Assembly (NCBI GenBank): GCA_030740135.1
Contig: JASLXW010000080.1
Span: 3,996-11,515, forward strand
DNA length: 7,520 nt
Source of the DNA: Nitrospinota bacterium
GTDB taxonomy: Bacteria > UBA8248 > JACPRG01
Direction of reading: 5' to 3'
Positions 1 through 6,738 of this stretch are shown here, in pieces (position 1 is the stretch's first letter; each line of letters starts with the position of its first letter). Made by a program: the position numbers and the translations under genes. Under the pieces are notes generated by a model that was not told the DNA's origin, made no database searches, and saw nothing but the letters and a program-made list of their open reading frames with translations.

Positions 1-70
1 GCTCTTCTCAATTATCGGGTCCGGTGTCTCTCAATGTCAATTCAACCCTCAGGCCTCGCGGACAAATCTT

Positions 71-86
71 GGGAGGGTGGGGGGGG
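71..86 (+). repeat. G-tract cluster ending in G8 (G-quadruplex motif)
   Basis: The plus strand reads GGG-A-GGG-T-G8, which satisfies the usual four-run G-quadruplex pattern with one-base loops. On the minus strand, the sense strand of the operon, it is C-rich. A C9 run at 155-163 is complementary to the G8 part. Whether either folds in the cell cannot be judged from sequence alone. Confidence 0.55.
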
Positions 87-154
87 AATCGAGGTCCTGG
101 ATTATCGGTTGATAGTTTTGCCCGGTTGACGATTTGAAAGAATGTTGTTTGGCG

Positions 155-163
155 CCCCCCCCC
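155..163. repeat. C9 homopolymer run
   Basis: Nine consecutive C on the plus strand (G9 in the operon transcript, if it extends this far). It lies in a gene-free stretch and is complementary to the G8 run at 79-86. Runs this long are prone to slippage and to sequencing or assembly error. Confidence 0.7.
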
Positions 164-279
164 GCTCTCTCGGATTTCCGTCAAGCGATAGCCGGACGGG
201 AAAAGCGTCCCGCGAAGAGTGGAAACCCGGCGCCGCGACACGCATCCATGGCGTTTTTCAGCATCCTGACAGAGAAACT

Positions 280-945
280 TCAGACCGCGTCGGCGGACCC
301 GCCGTTCGCCGCGTCTCCTCCCACGATCTCCTCGACCCTGAGGCGGGCCAGGTCGGGACGTCCTTCCCGCAGTCGGTCGATGACATCGGAGTCCACCAGT
401 TCGTACCAGAGGGCGCGGCGCGTCTCGAAATCCGGATAACGGGCCGCCAGGGGCTCGCGCAGGCCCTCCATCAAGTTCAGAAAGTCAGCGAACTCCGGGC
501 CGAATTCGCGTTCCATCCGCTCCCGGAGCCGGACGGCGAGGGCGGGCGCGCAGCCGCTCGTTGAGATGGCGATCTTGAGTGGACCTTGCCGGACGACCGA
601 ACCGGCGATGAAATTGCAGCGAGAAACGTCGTCCATGACGTTGATCAACACCCCTTCGGCTTTCGCCTCCTTCCAAATGCGCTCGTTCCTCACCGGGTCC
701 GCGCCCGTCACGATGACAATGGTGCTTTCTTTCAGATCCCCATGTTCGTACTCCCGGGGAATCCACGTAATCGTTCCGTTATCGGCCCAGTGCCGCAGCC
801 GGTCGGTGGCTTCCGCGCTGATCACGGTCACCGCGGCGTCGCATTCCAGCAGACATTCGACCTTGCGTTCGGCCTCGCTTCCGCCGCCTGCGACGACGCA
901 GCGCTTCTCTTCCAGACCGATGAGAAAGACCGGATAGGGTTTCAT
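280..945 (-). CDS. sirC: Precorrin-2 dehydrogenase / sirohydrochlorin ferrochelatase
   Basis: A 221-residue cytosolic protein of the CysG N-terminal/Met8/SirC type. It oxidises precorrin-2 to sirohydrochlorin with NAD+, and family members of the Met8/CysG kind also insert iron to give siroheme. Visible signatures are the N-terminal Rossmann strand and glycine loop (VVAGGGSEAERK, 17-28), the NVMDD segment (102-106) whose Asp105 aligns with the catalytic Asp of CysG, and the STSGCAPALA segment (128-137) containing the conserved small-residue site. Residues 145-205 form the usual helical C-terminal domain. The ATG at 945 is chosen because it overlaps the stop of the upstream methyltransferase as ATGA and begins exactly at the conserved start (MKPYPVFL). 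A longer in-frame ORF reaches 1170, but its extra 75 residues are Arg/Gly/Pro-rich shadow. Whether it carries the chelatase activity or only the dehydrogenase cannot be settled from sequence. Confidence 0.92.
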   Translation of the reverse strand: MKPYPVFLIGLEEKRCVVAGGGSEAERKVECLLECDAAVTVISAEATDRLRHWADNGTITWIPREYEHGDLKESTIVIVTGADPVRNERIWKEAKAEGVLINVMDDVSRCNFIAGSVVRQGPLKIAISTSGCAPALAVRLRERMEREFGPEFADFLNLMEGLREPLAARYPDFETRRALWYELVDSDVIDRLREGRPDLARLRVEEIVGGDAANGGSADAV

Positions 946-1766
946 CTTGCTTCCATCGTCAAGGCGTCGAAGAGGGCGAGGCCATCGGCCCCTTCCCGGG
1001 ACGATTGGCCCCGACTTGGCGGGTCGGCCGGGGCGGATTGGACCAGTTTCCGCCGGAGGCCGACCACGTCGCCGATGACAATCGTCGCCGGGGGCCGCAT
1101 CCCTTCGGCCTTTCCGGCGATGTCGGCCAACGTGCCTTCCACGACCGTCTGGGCCGCCGTCGTCCCCCAACCGATGATTGCCGCCGGTGTATCAGGCTCG
1201 CGGCCGTGCGTCATGAGCCGCTGTGCGATCTCCCGCAGCTTCCCGACGCCCATCAGGATGACCAGGGTCCCCCCTCGGGGGAGGGCCTCCCAATCCAATG
1301 CGAAGCCGTCCGGGCCGCAGGTGTGGCCGGTGACGACCGTGAAGGTGTCGGCCAGTCCGCGGTGGGTCACCGGAATCCCGGCGGCGGCCGGGGCGGCGAC
1401 GGCGCTGCTCACGCCGGGGACGACCTCGAACGGGACGCCCGCATCGGTCAAAGCCTCGCACTCCTCGCCGCCGCGCCCGAAGACGAAGGGGTCTCCCCCT
1501 TTCAGTCGCACAACGGTCTTTCCCTGGCGGGCCTTCGAGATGAGGAGGGCGTTGATCTCAGGCTGAGACAGGGTGTGGCGGCCGGGGGCCTTGCCGGCGT
1601 CGATCCGCTCCGCGTCCGCTGGGGCCTCCTCCAGGAGCCGAAGGCTGACCAGCCGGTCATAGACGACCACGTCCGCCTCACGGAGGCGTTTCAGTCCCCG
1701 GACGGTGATCAACTCGGGGTCTCCGGGTCCGGCCCCCACGATGTATACGTCGCCGGGCGCTCTCAT
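942..1766 (-). CDS. cobA: Uroporphyrinogen-III C-methyltransferase (SUMT)
   Basis: A 274-residue S-adenosylmethionine-dependent methyltransferase that converts uroporphyrinogen III to precorrin-2, the branch point to siroheme and cobalamin. Family motifs appear in order: GAGPGDPELIT (11-21), RLKGGDPFVFGRGGEE (87-102), VPGVSSA (116-122), IPVTHRG (131-137) and PATIVIGDVV (226-235). The body matches the usual length of about 250 residues; the last 25-30 residues are a variable tail. The ATG at 1766 overlaps the sulfite reductase stop as ATGA, which implies coupled translation. With the SirC-type protein downstream it gives a split version of the CysG fusion enzyme. Its place next to sulfite reductase points to siroheme supply rather than vitamin B12, although the product can feed both. 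Confidence 0.94.
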   Translation of the reverse strand: MRAPGDVYIVGAGPGDPELITVRGLKRLREADVVVYDRLVSLRLLEEAPADAERIDAGKAPGRHTLSQPEINALLISKARQGKTVVRLKGGDPFVFGRGGEECEALTDAGVPFEVVPGVSSAVAAPAAAGIPVTHRGLADTFTVVTGHTCGPDGFALDWEALPRGGTLVILMGVGKLREIAQRLMTHGREPDTPAAIIGWGTTAAQTVVEGTLADIAGKAEGMRPPATIVIGDVVGLRRKLVQSAPADPPSRGQSSREGADGLALFDALTMEAR

Positions 1767-3553
1767 ACGGAGCATTCTCCTTCGCCGCGCTCGACCTTGT
1801 AGAGGGCCTCTTTGCCCCAATCGCGGTAGAGGTCCACGGCCGGTCCCTCGGGTGGCTCCACCACCCGGATGTCGCTCAGGAGTTTGTCGAATTCGGCCGT
1901 CCCCACCCGATCGACGAAGTCGTTGAAGACCTCCTCGCGCCGCCGGTTTTCCTGGTAGTAAGACAGCATCCGCCGCAGGGCGTCCGGGGTTCTTTTGGCC
2001 GAAACGCGGGCGCGGATGCGTTTCGCGATACGGGTCTCTCCCTCGCCGTACGCGCCGCCGAGAAAGATCTCGTACGAAGGCACTTGATGGCCGTTGCCTA
2101 CGCCTTTTGCGGCTGCGCCGTGGAAGCCGATGTGGGCGAGGTGGTGCTGGCCGCAGCTATTGGGGCAACCGCTGATCTTGATGTGAAGGTTCCGGATGAG
2201 CGGGTCCCGGGCGATCTCCTCCCCCAGCAAGTCCTCCCGCAAGGCCCCGGCCAGACCCATCGAGGAGGTGATGCCCAGCTTGCAGCTGTCTGTCCCGGGG
2301 CAGGTGGTCACGTCGGTGAGGGTATGGACCCCGGCCTCGGCCAGGCAGGCGTCGGCCAGGCTTCGCCATACTTCATAGAGGGAGGCCTCGCGAACCCAGC
2401 GGAGGACGAGGTTCTGCTGATGCGTCGTCCGCGCCCGGCCCCCCGCGAATCGACTCGCGATATCCGCCAGGGCGAAGAACTGTTGCGTGAGGATGTCGCC
2501 CAGGGGAACCTTCACGAAGACGGCGAAAAAGCCCTCCTGTTTTTGGGCCGTGACATTGCTCAATCTCCAGCGCCGAAACGCCTGGTTGTCCCCGTTGGGC
2601 TGGGCCGTGTGGACCGGATCCGGAGGCGCGTCGGCGGACTCATCCTCGACGAAGAGGTAAGGCGCCGGGTCGATGGGTTCGCGCGCCCAGGGCCGCTCGA
2701 GCTCTTCGTCCACCAATTCCCGAAAGGCGTCGATCCCGATGCGGTCGATGAGGAACTTGATCCGGGCCTTCATCCGGTTTCTCCGAAGCTCTTCGGAGCG
2801 CTCGAAGATGCGGATGACCGCCTCGCTCACACGAAGGAAGTCGGATGCGGGGACGAATTCATAGAGGGTGTAGGCGACGCGCGGGAGGATCGAGAGCCCG
2901 CCTCCCGAGACGATCCGAAAGCCCGGCGTCTTGCGGCCGTTCTCGTCCCGGACTTCAGCGAGAAAACCCAGGTCGTGGATGCCCGTCACGGCGCAGTCCG
3001 ACCCGCAGCCCGAGAAGGCCCCCTTGAACTTCCTCGGCATGTTTTGCGTCAGGGGATGGCGCAGGAAGTACCGGGCGAAGGCCGCCGCGTAAGGCGAGGT
3101 GTCGAACGCTTCGTCTTTGCAGACGCCCGCCAGGGGGCAGCCGATCACGTTGCGGACGGTGTTTCCGCAAGCCTCCCGGGTGGTCAGGCCCGACTTTCCG
3201 AGCAGGCGCATGATGGAAGGCGTGTCTTCGAGCTTCAGGAAGTGGAACTGGATGTTCTCCCGGGTCGTGATGTGGCCCTTGCCCAAGGGGGCGTAGTCCC
3301 GGGCGACCGCGCCAAGGACGTCCAGTTGATCGGCCGTCAGACGCCCGTAGGGAATTTTCACCCGGAACATCTGTGCGTCGGGTTGCCGTTGGCCGTAAAC
3401 ACCCTGTCGGAGGCGGAAGCCCGTAAACTCGCTTGGCTCCCACTTCCCTTGACGGAAGCGGAGGGCCTCGGTCTCGAAGTCGTCGATCTCCTCGGCCAGG
3501 ACCGGAAGCACGCCCTGTGTGTTTCGCCCTTTCAACTCGCTTTTTGGTGACAT
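1763..3553 (-). CDS. sir: Siroheme-dependent sulfite (nitrite/sulfite) reductase
   Basis: A 596-residue ferredoxin-type hemoprotein with two nitrite/sulfite reductase ferredoxin-like half-domains and siroheme-binding domains. It carries out the six-electron reduction of sulfite to sulfide in the cytosol. The cluster and siroheme ligands are complete: Cys418, Cys424, Cys463 and Cys467, spaced C-X5-C-X38-C-X3-C, which is the spacing of Escherichia coli CysI. Basic residues expected at the anion site are visible: Arg98 in TTREN, Arg134 in NTVRN, and Lys175 and Lys177 in RKFKG. No flavin domain is fused, so electrons probably come from ferredoxin or a separate reductase. The family also contains nitrite reductases. 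The sulfite assignment rests on the adjacent APS reductase and siroheme genes. The start is supported by GAGGAA about 8 bases upstream; cysH ends only 15 bases before it. Confidence 0.92.
   Translation of the reverse strand: MSPKSELKGRNTQGVLPVLAEEIDDFETEALRFRQGKWEPSEFTGFRLRQGVYGQRQPDAQMFRVKIPYGRLTADQLDVLGAVARDYAPLGKGHITTRENIQFHFLKLEDTPSIMRLLGKSGLTTREACGNTVRNVIGCPLAGVCKDEAFDTSPYAAAFARYFLRHPLTQNMPRKFKGAFSGCGSDCAVTGIHDLGFLAEVRDENGRKTPGFRIVSGGGLSILPRVAYTLYEFVPASDFLRVSEAVIRIFERSEELRRNRMKARIKFLIDRIGIDAFRELVDEELERPWAREPIDPAPYLFVEDESADAPPDPVHTAQPNGDNQAFRRWRLSNVTAQKQEGFFAVFVKVPLGDILTQQFFALADIASRFAGGRARTTHQQNLVLRWVREASLYEVWRSLADACLAEAGVHTLTDVTTCPGTDSCKLGITSSMGLAGALREDLLGEEIARDPLIRNLHIKISGCPNSCGQHHLAHIGFHGAAAKGVGNGHQVPSYEIFLGGAYGEGETRIAKRIRARVSAKRTPDALRRMLSYYQENRRREEVFNDFVDRVGTAEFDKLLSDIRVVEPPEGPAVDLYRDWGKEALYKVERGEGECSV
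1777..1782 (-). promoter_or_regulatory. Ribosome-binding site deciding the SUMT start
   Basis: AAGGAG lies 10 bases before the ATG at 1766 but only one base before the alternative in-frame ATG at 1775. This spacing, with the ATGA overlap, favours 1766. The site is inside the last codons of the sulfite reductase gene. Confidence 0.6.
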
Positions 3554-3568
3554 GGTCGCTTTCCTCTG

Positions 3569-4318
3569 TCAGCGAACGGAACGGGACGGTGATGAGCCGA
3601 CCCGTTCGGGTGATGGATGAAGTCCGCACTCGGTCTTGGAGAATTCTGCCCAGCGCCCGGCGCGCCGGTCTTCTCCGGCCTCCACCGGCCGGGTGCAATG
3701 TCGGCAGCCGATGCTCGGATAATCCCGGTCATGGAGCGGGTTGTAGGGAATGTCATGTTCCCGGACGTATTGCCACACGTCGTTCTCGGTCCAATTCGCC
3801 AGGGGATTGACCTTGACGAGATTGAATCGGGCGTCCCACCCGACGATTTCCATGCGGGTCCGGCTGGGGGACTGATCGCGGCGGATCGCTGTCATCCAGG
3901 CGGAGAGGCCGCGAAGCGCCTGTCTCATCGGGAGGACCTTGCGCAGGTGGCAACAAAGGTCGGGTTCGCGGGCATAAAGCTCAGATCCGTGGGCCCGGGC
4001 TTGGTCGCTGGGATTGAGCGCCGCCCGATAGGCCGCGGGCCGAATGCCGTAGCGCTCAATCAGCCGGTCCCGGGTCTCGTAGGTTTCCGGGAAGAGAAAT
4101 TCCGTATCGATGTAGAAGACGCGGATATCCGGCTGGATCTTGACCAGCATATCCACCAGGGCGACGCCCCCGGGTCCGCCGAAGCTGCATGCCAGGGCAA
4201 GGTCCGGGTGGAATGTTTCTATCGCCCAGGCGGCGGTTTCCTGTGGGGGTTTTTCTTCAAACTCCCCGCCCAGCGCTTCGAGTACTTCGGGTGTCCAGGT
4301 CTGCACAGCGTCTGTCAT
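3569..4318 (-). CDS. cysH: Adenylylsulfate (APS) reductase, [4Fe-4S] CysH type
   Basis: A 249-residue cytosolic enzyme that reduces adenylylsulfate to sulfite and AMP using thioredoxin or a similar thiol donor. It has the nucleotide-binding loop SFGGPGG (45-51), DTEFLFPETY (71-80), the WMTAIRRDQSPSR stretch (141-153) and the mobile catalytic TECGLH motif with Cys231. It keeps both pairs of cluster cysteines, Cys122-Cys123 and Cys205-X2-Cys208. Those four cysteines mark the bacterial/plant-type enzyme that prefers APS; PAPS reductases of the E. coli kind lack them. The pathway here therefore should not need APS kinase. The start at 4318 has GGAG 8-9 bases upstream. It lies 85 bases after the transporter gene and 15 bases before the sulfite reductase. 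About 15 residues after the catalytic motif form a Ser/Arg-rich tail of no known role. Confidence 0.94.
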   Translation of the reverse strand: MTDAVQTWTPEVLEALGGEFEEKPPQETAAWAIETFHPDLALACSFGGPGGVALVDMLVKIQPDIRVFYIDTEFLFPETYETRDRLIERYGIRPAAYRAALNPSDQARAHGSELYAREPDLCCHLRKVLPMRQALRGLSAWMTAIRRDQSPSRTRMEIVGWDARFNLVKVNPLANWTENDVWQYVREHDIPYNPLHDRDYPSIGCRHCTRPVEAGEDRRAGRWAEFSKTECGLHPSPERVGSSPSRSVR

Positions 4319-4332
4319 GCTTCGTCTCCAGG

Positions 4333-4397
4333 AAAAGGCCCGCCCCCCCCCCGTCTCCGCGCCGGGGCTGATCGGCGGAGCAGGGGATCGGGGGGCC
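4333..4397 (-). terminator. GC-rich hairpin plus U4 between transporter and cysH (attenuator-like)
   Basis: In the minus-strand transcript an inner stem CTCCGC/GCGGAG (4375-4380 with 4355-4360) is extended by CCCC pairing with the G10 run, then by an imperfect outer stem GGCCC/GGGCC (4397-4393 with 4341-4337). TTTT follows at once (4336-4333). The U tract is short and interrupted by C, so it would be a weak terminator or attenuator rather than a full stop. The cysH ribosome-binding site lies just beyond it. The pairing was worked out by hand, without folding energies. Confidence 0.4.
4343..4352. repeat. C10 homopolymer run (G10 in the mRNA) upstream of cysH
   Basis: Ten consecutive C on the plus strand, 25-34 bases upstream of the cysH start and inside the 3' arm of the intergenic hairpin. 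Because it is non-coding, a length change would not alter a protein but could alter stem stability. Such runs are also common assembly-error sites. Confidence 0.7.
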
Positions 4398-4403
4398 CGA
4401 GCC

Positions 4404-5189
4404 TCACCACAGAAAGCCGAATCCTGTGATCATCATCATCACCGCCAGAATGGGGCGCATCACCGGGACCGGCGTCCGGGCGCTGAGTCGGGCGCCCACG
4501 ACGGCTCCGGGGATCGTTCCGAGCAAGAGGTTCCAGGCCAGCTGGAAATCGATTCGGCCGGCCCAGCCGTGAGCCGCCAGCGTCGCCACGGTGACCAGAA
4601 GAAATCCGTGGAACAGGTCCGTGCCGACGAGTTTCCTGCCCGGAACGAGGCGCGCGACGCCCAACAGGGCGATTCCCAGGCTGCCGGCCCCGACGGAGGT
4701 CAGAGCCACAAGGAAGCCGATGACTCCTCCCCCGTAGACGAGGAGGCGGCCGGCCCATGGGGGCGTCTCGGTCTCCTCTTCCCGCCGCCAAGGGCCGAGG
4801 CGCCGGGTCCCGACGAAGAAACCGACCCCCGCCAGAATGAGCGTGAATCCTAAAACCGACAGGACAGCGGCGTCCACCGCCTCCGGAGATCCATGACGGC
4901 CCACCCAGAAGAGGACCGCCCCGCCCGCCAAGGCGCCGGGCAGACTCCCCCGGGCGAGTTGGAGGGCGGCTCTCAGGTCTACCGTGCCCTGACGGAGATG
5001 CTGAAGCGCGCCGGCCCCCTTCGTGATGACGGCCTTGAACAGGTCCGTAGCCACGGCCGTCGGCGGCGGGACGCCGAACAGGAACACCAGGAGTGGAGTC
5101 ATCAGCGCGCCGCCTCCCATCCCGGTGAGTCCCACCAGGACGCCGACGGCAAGGCCCGCGATTGCGATGTTCGGGTCGAAGGTGTACAT
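4404..5189 (-). CDS. TSUP (TauE/SafE) family sulfur-oxyanion transporter
   Basis: A 261-residue inner-membrane protein of the sulfite exporter TauE/SafE (TSUP) family. It shows the family's internal duplication: a glycine-rich first helix, GVLVGLTGMGGG (16-27), is echoed by GVIGFLVALTSVGAG (155-169), and VATDLFKAVITKG (46-58) by VGTDLFHGFLLVT (188-200). About eight hydrophobic segments are visible, with a charged cytosolic-type loop at 129-147 (RRLGPWRREEETE). Characterised relatives export sulfite or sulfoacetate or import sulfate or other sulfur anions, and direction cannot be read from sequence. As the first gene before APS and sulfite reductases, sulfate uptake or relief of sulfite build-up are both reasonable. 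The ATG at 5189 has GGGAG 9 bases upstream. The in-frame extension to 5273 crosses the leader hairpins and is unlikely to be coding. Confidence 0.87.
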   Translation of the reverse strand: MYTFDPNIAIAGLAVGVLVGLTGMGGGALMTPLLVFLFGVPPPTAVATDLFKAVITKGAGALQHLRQGTVDLRAALQLARGSLPGALAGGAVLFWVGRHGSPEAVDAAVLSVLGFTLILAGVGFFVGTRRLGPWRREEETETPPWAGRLLVYGGGVIGFLVALTSVGAGSLGIALLGVARLVPGRKLVGTDLFHGFLLVTVATLAAHGWAGRIDFQLAWNLLLGTIPGAVVGARLSARTPVPVMRPILAVMMMITGFGFLW

Positions 5190-5194
5190 CGAGA

Positions 5195-5251
5195 GAGTCT
5201 CCCGGCCCTTGATTCCAAGGGCCGAAAACCACCGGAGATGTGAGACTCCGG
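5195..5251 (-). promoter_or_regulatory. Hairpin cluster with alternative pairing at the transporter ribosome-binding site
   Basis: Hairpin A (5232-5251) pairs CCGGAG with CTCCGG around an 8-base loop. Hairpin B (5203-5224) is a perfect 9-bp stem, CGGCCCTTG/CAAGGGCCG, with a 4-base loop. The segment GAGTCTC (5248-5242), part of hairpin A's 5' arm and loop, is also perfectly complementary to GAGACTC (5201-5195), which overlaps the GGGAG ribosome-binding site. Hairpin A and this 7-bp pairing cannot coexist, so the RNA could switch between open and sequestered states. It could instead be a dispersed palindromic (REP-like) repeat. The sequence shows the complementarity; regulation is inferred. Confidence 0.42.
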
Positions 5252-5596
5252 GGCATGACGGAAAACCTATCAACGCTTGAGTGGATGAAACGCGGGGACC
5301 GTCCGGAGGACGCTAACGGAGGAATCGCTTCAGACGGAAGCGAAGCTCAATGACGGGAAAATCGGTAAGAGAAGGATTCCGCCGAAAGCGACCCGAACGG
5401 GCCCTAGGACATTCGGGCGGAAAGGCGACAGTCGAATCCGAAGGTGTCGCGGACGCAGGAAATGTAGGGGGGGCCCGCAAACGTGAGGTGGAAGCTCAAT
5501 ATTTTGAATGCGCCAACCGGCTTGACCTTCATTTTCTATGGCAACCTGAACCAAGCTCGTAAGAACGTCCAAACAATGACTTTCCAGAGAGCTTCC

Positions 5597-5625
5597 ATTT
5601 TGAAGCGGAAGACCCAGGTTGTCAA
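5597..5625 (-). promoter_or_regulatory. Candidate sigma-70 promoter for the sulfur operon
   Basis: A perfect -35 box TTGACA (5625-5620), a 17-base spacer and CAAAAT (5602-5597), which matches four of six bases of the -10 consensus. It lies about 25 bases after the glycosyltransferase stop, in a locally AT-richer stretch, and points at the transporter gene. Spacing is ideal, but the -10 box is mediocre and the predicted start would be about 400 bases from the first ATG. Confidence 0.4.
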
Positions 5626-5648
5626 GCGAACTTCTTGATTTCGGGATT

Positions 5649-6671
5649 TCAGAGAAGCCCCAGCCGTACGGGGCGGGGTTTTCGGGGGACGGGCTCCCTC
5701 CAGTATTTTCGGAGACCCTGATAGAGGACCTCGCAGAACGACTCGAGGAGCGGGACGCCGACGGGGTCGGTGTGAAGGCGGCTGCGGGCGGTCGCGTTTT
5801 CCGTCATCGAGACGGCGGCCTCGGCGGAGATGTCCAGCCGGCGCAGGACCCAAAGGGCCAATCCCGCGTTGACCGAAGGCTCGGTGTACCCGCCGTGGCC
5901 GCTCACCTTTCGGTCGTCGCCCGCCAGCCGCAGGACTTCCCCCACGGCGGCCCCCGCCAGGACCCCCTCGACGAGAGGGAACTGCTCCATCCCGTAGCGA
6001 TAGAGGTCCGCGGCCGAGCTTGGCAGGACGGCCTGCCAATCGTTTTCGGCCATCATCCGGCAGATGCCGGCGGAGTACAGCTTGTATCCGCTCATGAAGT
6101 CGGGCGGCTCGGCGTAAGCGGACAGGAAGCGGAGGTCGAGGACGCGGTCCTCCGCGGCGAGGCGGTGGGTGAGGGCGGCGAGGATCAGGCGATTGAGCAG
6201 GGCCTCGAACTCCCCGCGGATCCACCCGATGCTTCGGTGAACGTCGACGCGCCGTCCCGCGACGATGATCTCACCCTCCACGCCTTGCGCCCGCATCCAT
6301 TGCATATACCGGTAGAGGTGCTCGATGTCTCCGACGTAATGGTCTCCGTCTCCGTCGCGGACCATGGCGTAGGAAAACGATTCCTTGCGCAGGAGCGCCC
6401 TGAGGCCGGCCGCCAGCGCGGCGCCCTTTCCGCCGTTCTCTTCGCGGATGACGAGGCGAAAGGAGCCGCCTCGCCGCTCGAATTCCGGGCGCAGGGAATG
6501 GAGAATCTCGGCCGAGCGGCCGTCTCCGTCCACGGCGAAGACGACTTTGCCGGGGAGGACGTAATGCTCCACGCAGGTTAGGGTCCGGAGGAGGCGATCC
6601 CGAATGATGTCTTCCGGGACCGCCTCCTCGAACCAGACCGGAATGACCATGGCCAGGTCGGGATGGGTCAT
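5649..6671 (-). CDS. GT2-like (GT-A fold) glycosyltransferase
   Basis: A 340-residue soluble protein with features of family 2 nucleotide-sugar glycosyltransferases. It opens with a hydrophobic strand and acidic turn (AMVIPVWFEEA, 7-17), followed by VVFAVDGDGRS (43-53), ENGGKGAALAAG (78-89) and an acidic metal-binding DXD-type stretch, VRDGDGD (104-110). SGYKLYS (194-200) lies in the acceptor half. There is no transmembrane segment, so any membrane link would be peripheral. The donor and acceptor are unknown; polyprenyl-phosphate or surface-glycan work is possible but unproven. The ATG at 6671 begins the conserved fold. No good ribosome-binding site precedes it, so the nearby ATG at 6650 cannot be excluded. 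An upstream ORF extension to 6995 is an off-frame shadow of the OsmC gene. The gene follows the selenoprotein by 67 bases, with only a weak 5-bp hairpin at 6715-6730 between them, so co-transcription is possible. Confidence 0.75.
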   Translation of the reverse strand: MTHPDLAMVIPVWFEEAVPEDIIRDRLLRTLTCVEHYVLPGKVVFAVDGDGRSAEILHSLRPEFERRGGSFRLVIREENGGKGAALAAGLRALLRKESFSYAMVRDGDGDHYVGDIEHLYRYMQWMRAQGVEGEIIVAGRRVDVHRSIGWIRGEFEALLNRLILAALTHRLAAEDRVLDLRFLSAYAEPPDFMSGYKLYSAGICRMMAENDWQAVLPSSAADLYRYGMEQFPLVEGVLAGAAVGEVLRLAGDDRKVSGHGGYTEPSVNAGLALWVLRRLDISAEAAVSMTENATARSRLHTDPVGVPLLESFCEVLYQGLRKYWREPVPRKPRPVRLGLL

Positions 6672-6738
6672 GAAGGGGGAACCGGTTGATCCGCCGGAAA
6701 GAGCGGACGGGACGGCCCGCTCAAACGGGCGGCGGGGA

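Larger units (their letters stand above)
1..279. other. Gene-free 3' flank of the sulfur operon
   Basis: No convincing gene lies here: the short ORFs on both strands have low-complexity, Arg/Pro-rich translations and no plausible ribosome-binding site. On the minus strand this is sequence downstream of the last siroheme gene. I see only a weak 5-bp hairpin (GGACG/CGTCC, about 194-209) without a following T run, so I cannot place a terminator. The notable contents are the G8 and C9 runs listed separately. Confidence 0.6.
5190..5648 (-). other. Long gene-free leader upstream of the sulfur operon
   Basis: No credible gene is present; the small ORFs in both directions lack family signals and ribosome-binding sites. 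Read on the minus strand, it starts with a candidate promoter just after the glycosyltransferase stop and then contains hairpins at 5326-5342 (CGCTTC/GAAGCG), 5300-5312 (CGTCC/GGACG), 5232-5251 and 5203-5224. If the promoter is real, the leader is about 400 bases, long for a simple untranslated region. I looked for the SAM-I riboswitch core, expected at some sulfur operons, and did not find it. Confidence 0.55.

Noticed and set aside
586..1802. Long plus-strand ORFs opposite the siroheme genes
   Set aside because: Arg/Pro/Gly-rich translations without motifs, fully opposite two well-recognised enzymes.
2084..3550. 488-codon plus-strand ORF opposite the sulfite reductase
   Set aside because: Antisense shadow of a GC-rich gene. 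The translation has no family signal, whereas the minus strand encodes a complete reductase with all cluster cysteines.
5462..5545. SAM-I riboswitch suggested by GGCAACC at 5530-5536
   Set aside because: That heptamer is on the plus strand, the wrong orientation for the operon, and the other conserved parts of the SAM-I core are missing.
5330..5572. Small protein genes in the leader (70-80 codons on either strand)
   Set aside because: No ribosome-binding sites, no recognisable domains, and they run through hairpins and promoter-like sequence.
5619..6581. 320-codon plus-strand ORF opposite the glycosyltransferase
   Set aside because: Shadow of the minus-strand gene, which carries GT-A motifs in order. 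The plus-strand product resembles no family.
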